NCBI GenBank assembly: GCA_964530345.1
Contig: CAZGYJ010000035.1
Coordinates: 1-20,559 of the forward strand
From: JALSJK01 sp964530345
GTDB taxonomy: Bacteria; Pseudomonadota; Gammaproteobacteria; Methylococcales; Methylomonadaceae
Direction of reading: 5' to 3'
Length of the DNA stretch: 20,559 nt
In this document: piece by piece, positions 1 to 6,411 of the stretch
Numbering within the stretch: the stretch's first letter is position 1
Layout of the letters: the number at the start of each line of letters is the position of its first letter
Made by a program: the position numbers and the translations under genes
Notes under the pieces: generated by a model
What the model was told of the DNA's origin: nothing
What the model saw: the letters and a program-made list of their open reading frames with translations, nothing else
The model's database searches: none

Positions 1-181
1 CGATGACAAAAGTTGAAAAAAACAGAGTTAATTATTGAAAATACAAGTATTTATGTCGAAGGAATGCAGCGGTAAGTTAAACAGATGTATTTACAAGAGT
101 CTTGTCGTTTTACAAAAATTGTAACTACTCAGCATATTTATAGGCTCAATATCAGTAACTTATTCCAGAAGACGCCGTAAA

Positions 182-220
182 TACATCCGTGTAGGCTTGA
201 TTGTGTCATCCATGACACAA
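182..220. repeat. REP-like element with two adjacent short hairpins
   Basis: Two perfect inverted repeats sit next to each other. TACA-TCCG-TGTA is at 182-193. A 9-base arm, TTGTGTCAT, at 201-209 is mirrored at 212-220 around a CC centre. The preceding GACGCCGTAAATAC (about 170-183) and the ATCCATG core look, from memory, like palindromic intergenic repeats common in genomes of methylotrophic and related Gammaproteobacteria. The hairpins are seen directly; the repeat-family assignment is inference. There is no T run after the hairpins, so it is not an obvious terminator. Confidence 0.5.
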
Positions 221-359
221 ACACTTCTTCCATAAGCAACTAATATTTAATGATTTTGGTTAAATTTAATACGCTGAATAGTTACTAAAAATTTATTTCT
301 TTTAACCATTTTTGTAAGAATTTTTGTCGTGTACAGAGAAAAATAACAATGACTTTCCT

Positions 360-388
360 TTGAACAATAACATTGAGAAGCCTATAGT
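360..388 (+). promoter_or_regulatory. Sigma70-type promoter for the ubiF-like gene
   Basis: TTGAAC at 360-365 and TATAGT at 383-388 are separated by exactly 17 bases. The -10 hexamer matches the consensus at 5 of 6 positions and the -35 at 4 of 6. Transcription would start near 395, about 25 bases before the ATG at 421. This was found by eye only. Confidence 0.5.
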
Positions 389-420
389 ATTGGACAATTT
401 TATTAATTCAGTAATTGGTT

Positions 421-1632
421 ATGAAACAAAATTATGATGTTGTTATTGTTGGGGGCGGCATGGTGGGCGCAGCGGTTGCGTGCGGTCTGGGAGGTAGTAG
501 ACTCAAGGTTGCCATTATTGAGCAGCAAATGCCCGAACCATTTTCTGCTGAACAGCCCCATGATCTGCGAGTATCGGCATTGAGTATTGCTTCTAAAAAT
601 ATTTTACAGGCAGTGGGAGCCTGGGAGGGAATAGTCAGTCGTAGATTTTGCCCCTTTCGCCGCATGCGTGTTTGGGAGACAGCGGGAGATACTGAATTTT
701 CCAGTACCGATATTCAGGAGGCTGAATTAGGATATATTGTTGAGAATAGAGTGACACAGCTAGCCCTATTGGAGCAGTTGCAAAATTTTTCGAACATTGA
801 ATTGCGTTGCCCTGTTGCCATAAAAAAAATTGAGTATTCGGGGAAATCGAGCGAAATTGAGTTAGATGACGGACAATTATTGTCTACGAAAGTTTTGGTT
901 GCAGCTGATGGAGGGCAGTCCAAGGTTCGTCAGTCTGTTGGTTTGGGGGTCACCAGTTGGGATTATCAACAACATGCGCTGGTGATTTATGTCGAAACGG
1001 ATTATCCACAACAGGATATTACCTGGCAGCGGTTTGTTCCGACTGGACCACAAGCATTTCTGCCATTAACTGGGCATTTTGGATCAATAGTCTGGTATAA
1101 CACTCCTGATGAAGTCAGACGTTTAAAAAAGCTGAAGAAAGAGCAGTTGATAGTAGAACTCAAGCAAGCATTTCCAGATTGTTTGGGGGAAATCAAATCG
1201 ATTAAAGGGATAGCCAGTTTTCCATTGAAACGGCAGCATGCTCAGGCTTATGTTAAGCCGGGAGTTGCTTTGGTCGGTGATGCTGCTCATATGATTAATC
1301 CTCTTGCAGGACAAGGGGTGAATATTGGTTTACTGGATGCAGCAGCACTAGCGCAAGTTTTGCGGGAAGCAGACAGAAAGGACCAGGATATTGCTGATTT
1401 AAATGTACTCAAAAAATATGAGCAAATGCGCCGTTTTGAAAATTTGAAAATGATGACCGTTATGGATGCTTTTTATCGAGTGTTCAGTAATCAAATTTTA
1501 CCGTTGAAATTTTTCCGTAATCTGGGTCTGGGGCTGGCGGAAAGGATAAAACCGGCTAAAAACAAGATTATGCGTATGGCAATGGGATTGGAGGGAAATT
1601 TGCCAAAGCTGGCAAGAGGAGAGCGTATTTGA
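421..1632 (+). CDS. ubiF: UbiF-like FAD-dependent ubiquinone biosynthesis hydroxylase
   Basis: This is a 403-residue flavoprotein monooxygenase of the UbiH/UbiF/UbiI (COQ6) family, which hydroxylates the aromatic ring of ubiquinone precursors at the membrane using O2, NAD(P)H and FAD. Three family motifs are present: the N-terminal dinucleotide fold GGGMVG (11-16), the ADG motif (162-164), and GDAAHMINPLAGQGVN (about 286-301), which binds the FAD ribityl/phosphate. The DLRVSALS segment is typical of the family. Several blocks (GYIVEN, FVPTGPQAFLPL, VWY, FFRNLGL near the C-terminus) resemble E. coli UbiF more than UbiI or UbiH in my memory, which favours C6 hydroxylation of demethoxyubiquinol. 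UbiI or a broad-specificity homologue cannot be excluded. I chose the ATG at 421 over an in-frame TTG six bases upstream; neither has a strong ribosome binding site. It appears monocistronic behind the promoter at 360-388. Confidence 0.82.
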   Translation: MKQNYDVVIVGGGMVGAAVACGLGGSRLKVAIIEQQMPEPFSAEQPHDLRVSALSIASKNILQAVGAWEGIVSRRFCPFRRMRVWETAGDTEFSSTDIQEAELGYIVENRVTQLALLEQLQNFSNIELRCPVAIKKIEYSGKSSEIELDDGQLLSTKVLVAADGGQSKVRQSVGLGVTSWDYQQHALVIYVETDYPQQDITWQRFVPTGPQAFLPLTGHFGSIVWYNTPDEVRRLKKLKKEQLIVELKQAFPDCLGEIKSIKGIASFPLKRQHAQAYVKPGVALVGDAAHMINPLAGQGVNIGLLDAAALAQVLREADRKDQDIADLNVLKKYEQMRRFENLKMMTVMDAFYRVFSNQILPLKFFRNLGLGLAERIKPAKNKIMRMAMGLEGNLPKLARGERI

Positions 1633-1764
1633 TTTTCTGAGGTTAAAGGGTGCCTTTTACTTATGGAGCCTTTATCAAAGCTATTTTAGGTTGCTGTTTT
1701 AAACAATTGGTTTGTTGGTAAAATTTTTGTTTTGGTCTATTTTTTTAAGAGGGACTTTTTATTC

Positions 1765-1768
1765 GGAG
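1765..1768 (+). promoter_or_regulatory. Ribosome binding site fixing the PilZ-like gene start
   Basis: GGAG lies 8 bases before the ATG at 1777. This favours that start over the in-frame upstream start at 1732, which has no Shine-Dalgarno sequence and would add 15 atypical residues. Confidence 0.65.
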
Positions 1769-1776
1769 ACAAAATA

Positions 1777-2160
1777 ATGAGAAAGAAATTCTACCCAAAG
1801 CTTACCATGAAATTTCCGGCAGTTGTTACCAGTGACGAAGGTATTCGCTTAAAAGTAACCGGTTTGGAGGTTTCTACTGAGGGATTGACAGTACAATGCA
1901 GTACTGCGGAAAGAAATTTAATTACTCCTGGTGGGAGTTTTATCCATAATGGCAGGCCTTTAGAACTCGATTTGCAAATTGATTTTGCAACCTCATCAAA
2001 TCAGGAAAATTTTGTTTTTGCCCGTTGTCATGTTATTTTTTCAAGGCGTATTACCAAGAATACTTGTCAAATTGGCCTGGTTTTTTTAGAAATCTCCGAT
2101 GAAAATCATGGCCAGATTAAGCAGATGATAGAAGCCTCAAGTATTGCAAGCGCCGCTTAG
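1777..2160 (+). CDS. Small PilZ-like domain protein with degenerate c-di-GMP motif
   Basis: A 127-residue soluble protein with the look of a stand-alone PilZ domain: a beta-rich body, a LEVSTEGL turn (30-37) at the place of the usual [D/N]xSxxG motif, and a C-terminal ARCHV...CQIGLVFLEIS strand pair followed by a helix (108-121), as in many PilZ proteins. Canonical PilZ domains bind c-di-GMP through RxxxR plus [D/N]xSxxG. Here the first motif is not visible and the acidic/amide position is Glu31, so binding may be lost or altered. It lies alone between the ubiF-like gene and a strong terminator. The assignment rests on pattern only; function is unknown. A link to the c-di-GMP enzyme at the right end of the window is possible but not shown. 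Confidence 0.55.
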   Translation: MRKKFYPKLTMKFPAVVTSDEGIRLKVTGLEVSTEGLTVQCSTAERNLITPGGSFIHNGRPLELDLQIDFATSSNQENFVFARCHVIFSRRITKNTCQIGLVFLEISDENHGQIKQMIEASSIASAA

Positions 2161-2205
2161 AAAACACACCCTTTCATGATCTTAACCTGAAAAGGCATGT
2201 TTTTT
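2161..2205. terminator. Bidirectional intrinsic terminator between convergent genes
   Basis: A 16-base arm at 2161-2176 pairs with 2188-2203 around an 11-base loop. It is flanked by an A run on the left and six T at 2200-2205 on the right. Read rightward, 13 of 16 positions pair. Read leftward, the three mismatches become G-U wobbles, so all 16 pair. It starts directly after the PilZ-like stop codon and serves the leftward lipoprotein gene too. Confidence 0.65.
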
Positions 2206-2208
2206 CTG

Positions 2209-2239
2209 TTTGTAAAATCCTAAGACGTTATTTTACAAA
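2209..2239. repeat. Perfect 10-base inverted repeat at the end of the lipoprotein gene
   Basis: TTTGTAAAAT (2209-2218) is mirrored exactly by ATTTTACAAA (2230-2239) around an 11-base loop that includes part of the stop codon of the leftward lipoprotein gene. The stem has only A/T pairs plus one G-C and one C-G, so it is weak. It may add to the neighbouring terminator or be a 3' end stabiliser. Confidence 0.4.
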
Positions 2240-2626
2240 GCATAATTTTTCTGCGCGTTGCTCAGCTTCTTTCAGACGGGTTCTTAAATCTTTTGCTTGT
2301 GATGGATCCCGAAAAACTCCACCTCGTTCCCCTGGTGTACTGCGCAGGAAAGTGAAGGTTCTGGCTTCTTCATATTCCTTATAAGTCAGTTTTTCGGCAA
2401 TTTTGTCTATTTTGCAGCTACAAGCGTATTTTGTAGTGAATGTTAAACCTCCATGTTTGGCAATACAATTTAGGACATATTCGACACGTTCCTGGGTGGG
2501 ATACTCATTAATATAAGTGACAGTCTGGACTTCGGGTGCTTTTTCAGTTTTTGATATTTGAATGGTTGAGCAGCTGGATAGAATGCCAATCAATAGTCCA
2601 TAAGACAAAAAACAAGTTATTTTCAT
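2228..2626 (-). CDS. Cys-rich small lipoprotein of unknown function
   Basis: A 132-residue exported protein. The N-terminus is a short charged start, a hydrophobic stretch and a lipobox LSSC with the lipidated cysteine at 19. The mature part has four more cysteines: C54 (NCIAKHGG), C69 and C71 (ACSC), and C129 near the C-terminus. An even number in the periplasm suggests disulfides or metal/cofactor binding. Two charged helices (about 72-90 and 108-127) follow. I do not recognise the family. It is the last gene of a leftward operon (DUF302 lipoprotein, Uma2-like, this gene), starting 6 bases after the Uma2-like stop, with a terminator after it. Outer- or inner-membrane anchoring cannot be decided; the residue after the lipidated Cys is Ser, which fits outer-membrane sorting. 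Confidence 0.65.
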   Translation of the reverse strand: MKITCFLSYGLLIGILSSCSTIQISKTEKAPEVQTVTYINEYPTQERVEYVLNCIAKHGGLTFTTKYACSCKIDKIAEKLTYKEYEEARTFTFLRSTPGERGGVFRDPSQAKDLRTRLKEAEQRAEKLCFVK

Positions 2627-2632
2627 TGGTGT

Positions 2633-3190
2633 TTATTCCCATAAAACAGAAAGTGAAAAAGAATGCTCGGTAAAAGGAGCGATAGAAATTTCGTCATTAT
2701 CTGCAAAAGTTGCAATTAATGACCAATTAGATGCTTGCAAAGCGTAAGCCTCCAATGTTTTCAGGTTAGGGTCGATAAGCCACAGATATCTGACATCTAA
2801 TTTGGCATAAATTGGCATTTTAACGATTCTATCCAAACGCATTGTTGCAGGCGAAAGAATTTCACAAACCCAGTCGGGCGCTATTTCAAACCAGGCAGTT
2901 TTCGGTAATGAAGGCAGCTTTTGTTTGCGCCACCCTGCAATATCGGGTACTAAAATGTGACCACCCAAATGACATTCCGGTTCATCGAGTATCCACCAGC
3001 CACCAGGTCCATCTCTTCTCTTTTGAAAAGGTGATACCAGTTCATCGCCAAGGGAAGAAGCTGCAAGAGCATGTTTTGGCGCAGGCCTAGGGTGTGTTTC
3101 TAGATGTCCATTAATAATCTCCCCTACCATGTTTTCGGGCAAATTAATGATATCCTGATAACTGGCTGGTTTTTCGGCAAGAGTTGTCAT
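2633..3190 (-). CDS. Uma2-family (DUF820) nuclease-like protein
   Basis: A 185-residue protein of the Uma2/DUF820 family, which has a PD-(D/E)XK restriction-endonuclease fold and no settled biological role. Visible family features are the N-terminal NLPENMVGEIINGHL block (16-30), VPDIAGWR (81-88) with the putative catalytic Asp83, PDWVCEILSPAT (105-116) with Glu110, and a following VKMPIYAKLDVRYLWLIDP block (123-141) with Lys124 and Tyr128. The catalytic-type D-x(n)-E-x(n)-K arrangement looks intact. I chose the ATG at 3190, which starts 4 bases after the DUF302 stop codon, over an in-frame start 27 bases upstream inside that gene. It is sandwiched between two lipoprotein genes in one operon, an odd place for a nuclease fold. 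Uma2 genes are often mobile or present in many copies, so this may be an insertion into an older lipoprotein pair. Confidence 0.8.
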   Translation of the reverse strand: MTTLAEKPASYQDIINLPENMVGEIINGHLETHPRPAPKHALAASSLGDELVSPFQKRRDGPGGWWILDEPECHLGGHILVPDIAGWRKQKLPSLPKTAWFEIAPDWVCEILSPATMRLDRIVKMPIYAKLDVRYLWLIDPNLKTLEAYALQASNWSLIATFADNDEISIAPFTEHSFSLSVLWE

Positions 3191-3194
3191 AACT

Positions 3195-3650
3195 TTATTC
3201 TTCAACAGCAAAATCAACGATCGCTTGTAATATCGTGTTCATTTTATCGTAAAACTGATCAAGTTTGGGATTGTTAGGATCGTTCGGTAATAGTCGAATT
3301 TTTACAATGGTTTTACCATCATATTGATAAGTCACTACATTACAGGGCATGTGTCGAATAGCATGTGGAGATATCTCTAGCATTTCTCGGGCATGCGTCA
3401 AATTACAAAATTGGATGGTATCATATTCTGGAAAGTTCTTGGCTCCACGTTTCCGAATTACTTTGCCGACGCGGCTGTGGCCAGTAATTCGGAAATTATG
3501 TTCGCTGATTGCAATTTCAAGTTCTTGAAGCACATCATCATAAGGTTTGCTGGTTTGTGCCTGATAATATCGGGCGGTTTCCAAGGGTATTTGATTTGTA
3601 CAGCTAATAAGCAGAATCACAATTGTGAGTATAATCAGTCGATAAATCAT
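3195..3650 (-). CDS. DUF302-domain lipoprotein
   Basis: A 151-residue exported protein. A lipobox LISC follows an 11-residue hydrophobic run, with the lipidated Cys at 17. The remainder is a DUF302 domain (about 28-148): YDDVLQELEIAI opening helix, a QFCNLTHAREML block with Cys82, and HMPCNVVTYQYDGKTIVKI with Cys103. DUF302 proteins are small alpha/beta proteins of unknown role, often periplasmic or membrane-attached in proteobacteria. C82 and C103 sit where the family often has cysteines and could form a disulfide. It is first gene of the leftward operon and is divergent from mobA, with only 40 bases between the two starts, so the promoters must overlap one another or the coding ends. There is no strong ribosome binding site. 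Confidence 0.72.
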   Translation of the reverse strand: MIYRLIILTIVILLISCTNQIPLETARYYQAQTSKPYDDVLQELEIAISEHNFRITGHSRVGKVIRKRGAKNFPEYDTIQFCNLTHAREMLEISPHAIRHMPCNVVTYQYDGKTIVKIRLLPNDPNNPKLDQFYDKMNTILQAIVDFAVEE

Positions 3651-3690
3651 GTGGATTTACATTGAAATAAATGACCTTTAGCTTAGCACT

Positions 3691-4287
3691 ATGAATCAGC
3701 AAACAAAAGTGACCGGCGTGATTCTCGCTGGCGGATTAGCAAGACGAATGAATGGTCAGGACAAAGGCCTGATTGAGTTTCGGGAGAAACCTTTAATTCA
3801 GTATGCCATTTCGGCCATTGAGCCTCTGGTCAAGCAAGTTTTTATTAATGCCAATCGCAACCTTGACCAATATCAACGCTTTGGTTATCCAGTTATTATG
3901 GATCAAACCCATACCTTTGATGGGCCTCTGGCCGGTGTTTTAACTGCCTTGAAAGCATGTGAAACAGAAGTTTTACTCGTGATGCCTTGTGATTCTCCAT
4001 TAATTAAAGCATCGCATTTAGAAAGGCTATTATCGATGAGGGAAAATGACCACGCCGATATTGCGGTAGCTTTTGATGGTACTCGCTTGCACCCAGTTTT
4101 CCTTGCCTTGTCAGCTGATTTAACATCGAGTCTGGAGCAATTTTTGGCATCAGGCGAACGAAAAATTGATAAGTGGTTAGGCTGGCATCAAACCATTAAC
4201 GTAGATTTTAGTGATAATCCAGAAATTTTTGCCAATATCAATACGTTAAAAGAATTACAAGTTTTGCAGCAGAATGAAAATGACTGA
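3691..4287 (+). CDS. mobA: Molybdenum cofactor guanylyltransferase MobA
   Basis: MobA joins GTP to molybdopterin-Mo to make the guanine dinucleotide cofactor (MGD and, by a second addition, bis-MGD) used by formate dehydrogenases and other DMSO-reductase-family enzymes. The 198-residue length is normal. The N-terminal nucleotide-binding signature is intact: LAGGLARRMNGQDKGL (12-27) with the Lys25-Gly pair. DGPLAGVLTAL and MPCDSPL (Asp of the metal-binding site) follow, and the C-terminal part has HPVFLAL. The gene overlaps fdhD by 14 bases, so translation is coupled. That pairing points to formate dehydrogenase maturation as the main client, although no formate dehydrogenase subunit is in the window. 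The start has little Shine-Dalgarno character; a seven-codon reading frame just upstream ends across the ATG. Confidence 0.93.
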   Translation: MNQQTKVTGVILAGGLARRMNGQDKGLIEFREKPLIQYAISAIEPLVKQVFINANRNLDQYQRFGYPVIMDQTHTFDGPLAGVLTALKACETEVLLVMPCDSPLIKASHLERLLSMRENDHADIAVAFDGTRLHPVFLALSADLTSSLEQFLASGERKIDKWLGWHQTINVDFSDNPEIFANINTLKELQVLQQNEND

Positions 4288-5113
4288 CAAACAACGACAA
4301 CCTGTTTTATCAGATGCTGGTTTAAGTTATTCAAAGCCAATTATTGCTATAGATGAGCTGGGAAATCATAGAAATATTGAATTGGTTGGTGAAAGAGCAT
4401 TAACTATCTACGTTGATAAACAGGAAATCGTAACCCTGATGACCGTTGGCGCTCATCCAGAACTATTAACTTTGGGGTATTTGAAAAACCAGGGTTTTGT
4501 TGAAGATATTGCTGCCATTAAAGTGGTACAGGTGGATTGGGAAACCGAGGCTGTTGCCGTAGTGACTCATAAGGCACATTCAGATTTTTCTGAGCAACTC
4601 AAACAAAGAACAGTAACAACAGGCTGTGGGCAAGGAACTGTTTTTGGCCGCTTGATGGAAAAATTACAGAAAATTCAGATACCGGAAATATCCATCAGAC
4701 AGTCTACTATATACGCTTTATTGGATTCTTTGAAAAAACATAATGAAGTCTATAAGAAAGCTGGTGCCGTACATGGTTGTGCTTTATGTAGCGATAGTCA
4801 AATTGATTTTTTTGTCGAGGATGTTGGACGTCATAATGCCGTTGATGCTATTGCTGGTTATATGTGGATTAACGATATATCAGGCGCAGATAAGATTTTT
4901 TATACAACAGGCAGGTTAACATCGGAAATGGTGATCAAAGTTACGCAGATGGGTATTCCTGTTTTGCTTTCGCGATCTGGGGCAACGCAAATGGGGCTGC
5001 AAATGGCGCAACAATCAGGAGTGACGCTGATTTCCAGAGCCAAGGGCAAGCACTTTTTGATTTTGAACGGCGCGGAATATGTTGAACTGGATATGGCTAA
5101 CCAATTTTCTTAA
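4274..5113 (+). CDS. fdhD: Formate dehydrogenase accessory sulfurtransferase FdhD
   Basis: FdhD carries sulfur from the cysteine desulfurase IscS to the bis-MGD cofactor so that formate dehydrogenase becomes active. The protein has 279 residues, a normal length. Recognisable blocks are VTLMTVGAHPELLTLGYL (52-70 region), the active-site loop TTGCGQGT (115-122), AGAVHGCALC (163-172), VEDVGRHNAVDAIAGY (181-196), TTGRLTSEMV (211-220) and the RSGAT segment. In E. coli the loop holds a CxxC pair needed for sulfur transfer; here Cys118 is kept but the second position is Gly121. An extra CxxC-type pair, C169 and C172, is present downstream. ATG at 4274 is used; a second ATG at 4280 is also possible. 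It overlaps mobA by 14 bases, and its last 17 bases overlap the convergent DUF2835 gene. Confidence 0.92.
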   Translation: MKMTDKQRQPVLSDAGLSYSKPIIAIDELGNHRNIELVGERALTIYVDKQEIVTLMTVGAHPELLTLGYLKNQGFVEDIAAIKVVQVDWETEAVAVVTHKAHSDFSEQLKQRTVTTGCGQGTVFGRLMEKLQKIQIPEISIRQSTIYALLDSLKKHNEVYKKAGAVHGCALCSDSQIDFFVEDVGRHNAVDAIAGYMWINDISGADKIFYTTGRLTSEMVIKVTQMGIPVLLSRSGATQMGLQMAQQSGVTLISRAKGKHFLILNGAEYVELDMANQFS

Positions 5114-5327
5114 TTGCGACAAATTTGTTTTTGCAGGTTAGTTCCATTTCAAACAGGCCGCTGATACCATCATGAGTTAGAAATTTTCTTATATTTTGTG
5201 CTGGAAATTCAATTCTTTGCGAATTTTCAGCGATTACAGAAATACGTTTTGCAGTACCTTGGTAAACTCGTAAATATTGATCTGCAGTCAGTTTTAAAGA
5301 AAATTTAATGAAGTGATTTTTTGGCAT
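5097..5327 (-). CDS. DUF2835-family small protein
   Basis: A 76-residue soluble protein matching the gammaproteobacterial DUF2835 pattern: FSLKLTADQYLRVYQGTAK near the N-terminus, RIEFPAQNIRKFLTHDGISGLFEM in the middle, and a basic KNKFVAIKKI end. No function is known to me for this family. The compact beta-rich sequence with a conserved YxG and FPAxxxRxFxTHDGIxGxFE signature looks like a small nucleic-acid or ligand-binding fold, but that is a guess. The start at 5327 has AGG five bases upstream and gives the usual family length; an in-frame start at 5369 would add 14 atypical residues. It lies downstream of htpX on the same strand with 62 bases between, including a hairpin (5344-5367). Its 3' end overlaps fdhD by 17 bases tail to tail. 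Confidence 0.8.
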   Translation of the reverse strand: MPKNHFIKFSLKLTADQYLRVYQGTAKRISVIAENSQRIEFPAQNIRKFLTHDGISGLFEMELTCKNKFVAIKKIG

Positions 5328-5343
5328 TAACCTGAAAACTTTC

Positions 5344-5367
5344 GAGCAAAACATCCATGTATTGCTC
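5344..5367. repeat. Imperfect hairpin between htpX and the DUF2835 gene
   Basis: GAGCAA (5344-5349) pairs with TTGCTC (5362-5367), and after one A-A mismatch an inner ACAT-CC-ATGT continues the symmetry. The CATCCATG core is the same as in the hairpin at 201-220. There is no T run on either side, so it may be an mRNA-processing or stability element rather than a terminator. Confidence 0.4.
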
Positions 5368-5389
5368 AAACTAGCTGACAGTTGTCTGA

Positions 5390-6259
5390 TTAGCGTTGAT
5401 TTTGCAATGCCGCGATACGCTCTTCAATAGGCGGGTGGCTGCTAAATAAGCCGCGTAATCCACCATTAATACCAAAGGCGGCAAATTCATCTGGCAAATC
5501 TTCCGGTTGTCCTCTTTGCAGAGCTTTCAGGGCATTTATCATTTTTTGGCGGCCAGCCAGTTCAGCGCCGCCTTTGTCGGCCTTGAATTCACGATAACGG
5601 GAAAACCACATAACCAGCATGGTGGCCAGAAACGACAAGGCAATTTGGGCGATCACCTGGGTAATGTAATAGCCTATTCCCAGACCTTCTTCGTTTTTCA
5701 GCAATACCCGATCAACAATGTAGCCGATAATTGAAGCAAAAAAGTAAACAAAGGTGTTAACCACACCCTGCATCAAACTCAAGGTAATCATGTCACCGTT
5801 GGCAACGTGACTAATCTCATGGCCTAAAACGGCTTCAACTTCATCTTCACCCATAGCCTGTAAAAGACCTGTGCTGACGGCAACCAGTGCGTTATTTCGG
5901 TTCATACCAGTAGCAAAGGCATTAGGATCGGGCATGTTGAAGATTCCAACTTCAGGCATACCTATTCCTGCTTGTTTGGCCAGGCGGGATACTGTGTTAA
6001 CCAGCCATTGTTCAGTTTGATTGCTTGGATGCTCAATGATTTGCACGCCCATCGAGCGTTTTGCCATCCATTTGGACATCAGTAGAGATATAAAGGAACC
6101 ACTCATGCCAATGACTGCCGACATAACCAGTAAAGCATTCAAATTCAGGTTTACGCCTTGTGCATCAAGGATGCCACTTAGGCCAAGGATGTTAAACAGA
6201 ATGGTTATGACAACCATGATGGCGATATTTGTTCCCAGAAAAAGTAAGATTCTAAACAT
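5390..6259 (-). CDS. htpX: Membrane zinc metalloprotease HtpX
   Basis: HtpX is an inner-membrane M48B zinc protease that helps degrade misfolded membrane proteins, alongside FtsH. The 289-residue length is typical. Two N-terminal membrane spans (about 4-28 and 41-62) precede the cytosolic catalytic part. The zinc site is intact: HEISH at 147-151 and the third ligand Glu224 in the REFKADKGGAELAG block (223-236). NAFATGMN (113-120) and the C-terminal SSHPPIEERIAAL (273-285) are hallmark segments. Two further hydrophobic stretches (about 160-183 and 197-219) flank the active-site region. The start has an AGGGAG ribosome binding site at good spacing. The upstream promoter (6291-6319) has sigma70 elements and a partial sigma32 match, in line with heat-shock control known for E. 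coli htpX. The DUF2835 gene may be cotranscribed. Confidence 0.95.
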   Translation of the reverse strand: MFRILLFLGTNIAIMVVITILFNILGLSGILDAQGVNLNLNALLVMSAVIGMSGSFISLLMSKWMAKRSMGVQIIEHPSNQTEQWLVNTVSRLAKQAGIGMPEVGIFNMPDPNAFATGMNRNNALVAVSTGLLQAMGEDEVEAVLGHEISHVANGDMITLSLMQGVVNTFVYFFASIIGYIVDRVLLKNEEGLGIGYYITQVIAQIALSFLATMLVMWFSRYREFKADKGGAELAGRQKMINALKALQRGQPEDLPDEFAAFGINGGLRGLFSSHPPIEERIAALQNQR

Positions 6260-6290
6260 TGATTATTTCTCCCTAAAAAGTATTATCTGT

Positions 6291-6319
6291 ATTATGGTGG
6301 CTATAAGCTCTGATTTCAA
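6291..6319 (-). promoter_or_regulatory. htpX promoter, sigma70-like with partial sigma32 character
   Basis: On the minus strand, TTGAAA (6319-6314) and CATAAT (6296-6291) are 17 bases apart. The same TTGAAA is also followed after 14 bases by CACCATAA, matching 5 of 7 defined positions of the sigma32 -10 consensus CCCCATNT. Transcription would start about 25 bases before the htpX ATG. Found by eye; the sigma32 reading is inference helped by the known heat-shock control of E. coli htpX. Confidence 0.5.
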
Positions 6320-6340
6320 TTGTCCAGAGAATTAAAGTAA

Positions 6341-6389
6341 GGAACGAACACGGAATAAGTTGGGTAACAAGTTATTTCATGCTTGTTCC
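6341..6389. repeat. Long imperfect inverted repeat upstream of the dehydrogenase gene
   Basis: The 21 bases at 6341-6361 and 6369-6389 are inverted copies with 16 matches. In the rightward RNA two of the five mismatches are G-U pairs, giving 18 of 21 paired around a 7-base loop (6362-6368). It ends 11 bases before the GAGG ribosome binding site of the dehydrogenase gene, so it could be a structured 5' leader or an operator. No T run follows, so it is not a terminator. Confidence 0.45.
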
Positions 6390-6400
6390 TAATTACCAAC

Positions 6401-6404
6401 GAGG
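6401..6404 (+). promoter_or_regulatory. Ribosome binding site fixing the dehydrogenase start
   Basis: GAGG lies 7 bases before the ATG at 6412. This supports that start over the in-frame ATG at 6379, which sits inside the inverted repeat and would place 11 extra residues before the signal peptide. Confidence 0.65.
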
Positions 6405-6411
6405 TATTATC

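Larger units (their letters stand above)
1..414. other. Non-coding leader region upstream of the ubiF-like gene
   Basis: I see no convincing gene in this AT-rich stretch; reading frames on both strands are short and lack ribosome binding sites. It holds two things described separately: a pair of small hairpins resembling a REP-type intergenic repeat (182-220) and a sigma70-like promoter (360-388). The upstream gene must lie beyond the window edge, so part of this stretch may be its 3' flank. No clear terminator is visible. Confidence 0.6.

Noticed and set aside
1643..1674. Small AAAGG-GTG-CCTTT hairpin after the ubiF-like gene
   Set aside because: Only a 5-base stem, and no T run beyond the stem itself; too weak to call a terminator.
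2842..3090. 82-codon rightward reading frame opposite the Uma2-like gene
   Set aside because: Antisense to conserved Uma2 motifs and without a ribosome binding site.
3671..3694. Seven-codon reading frame ending across the mobA start codon
   Set aside because: It could couple translation, but it has no ribosome binding site and such short frames are common by chance.
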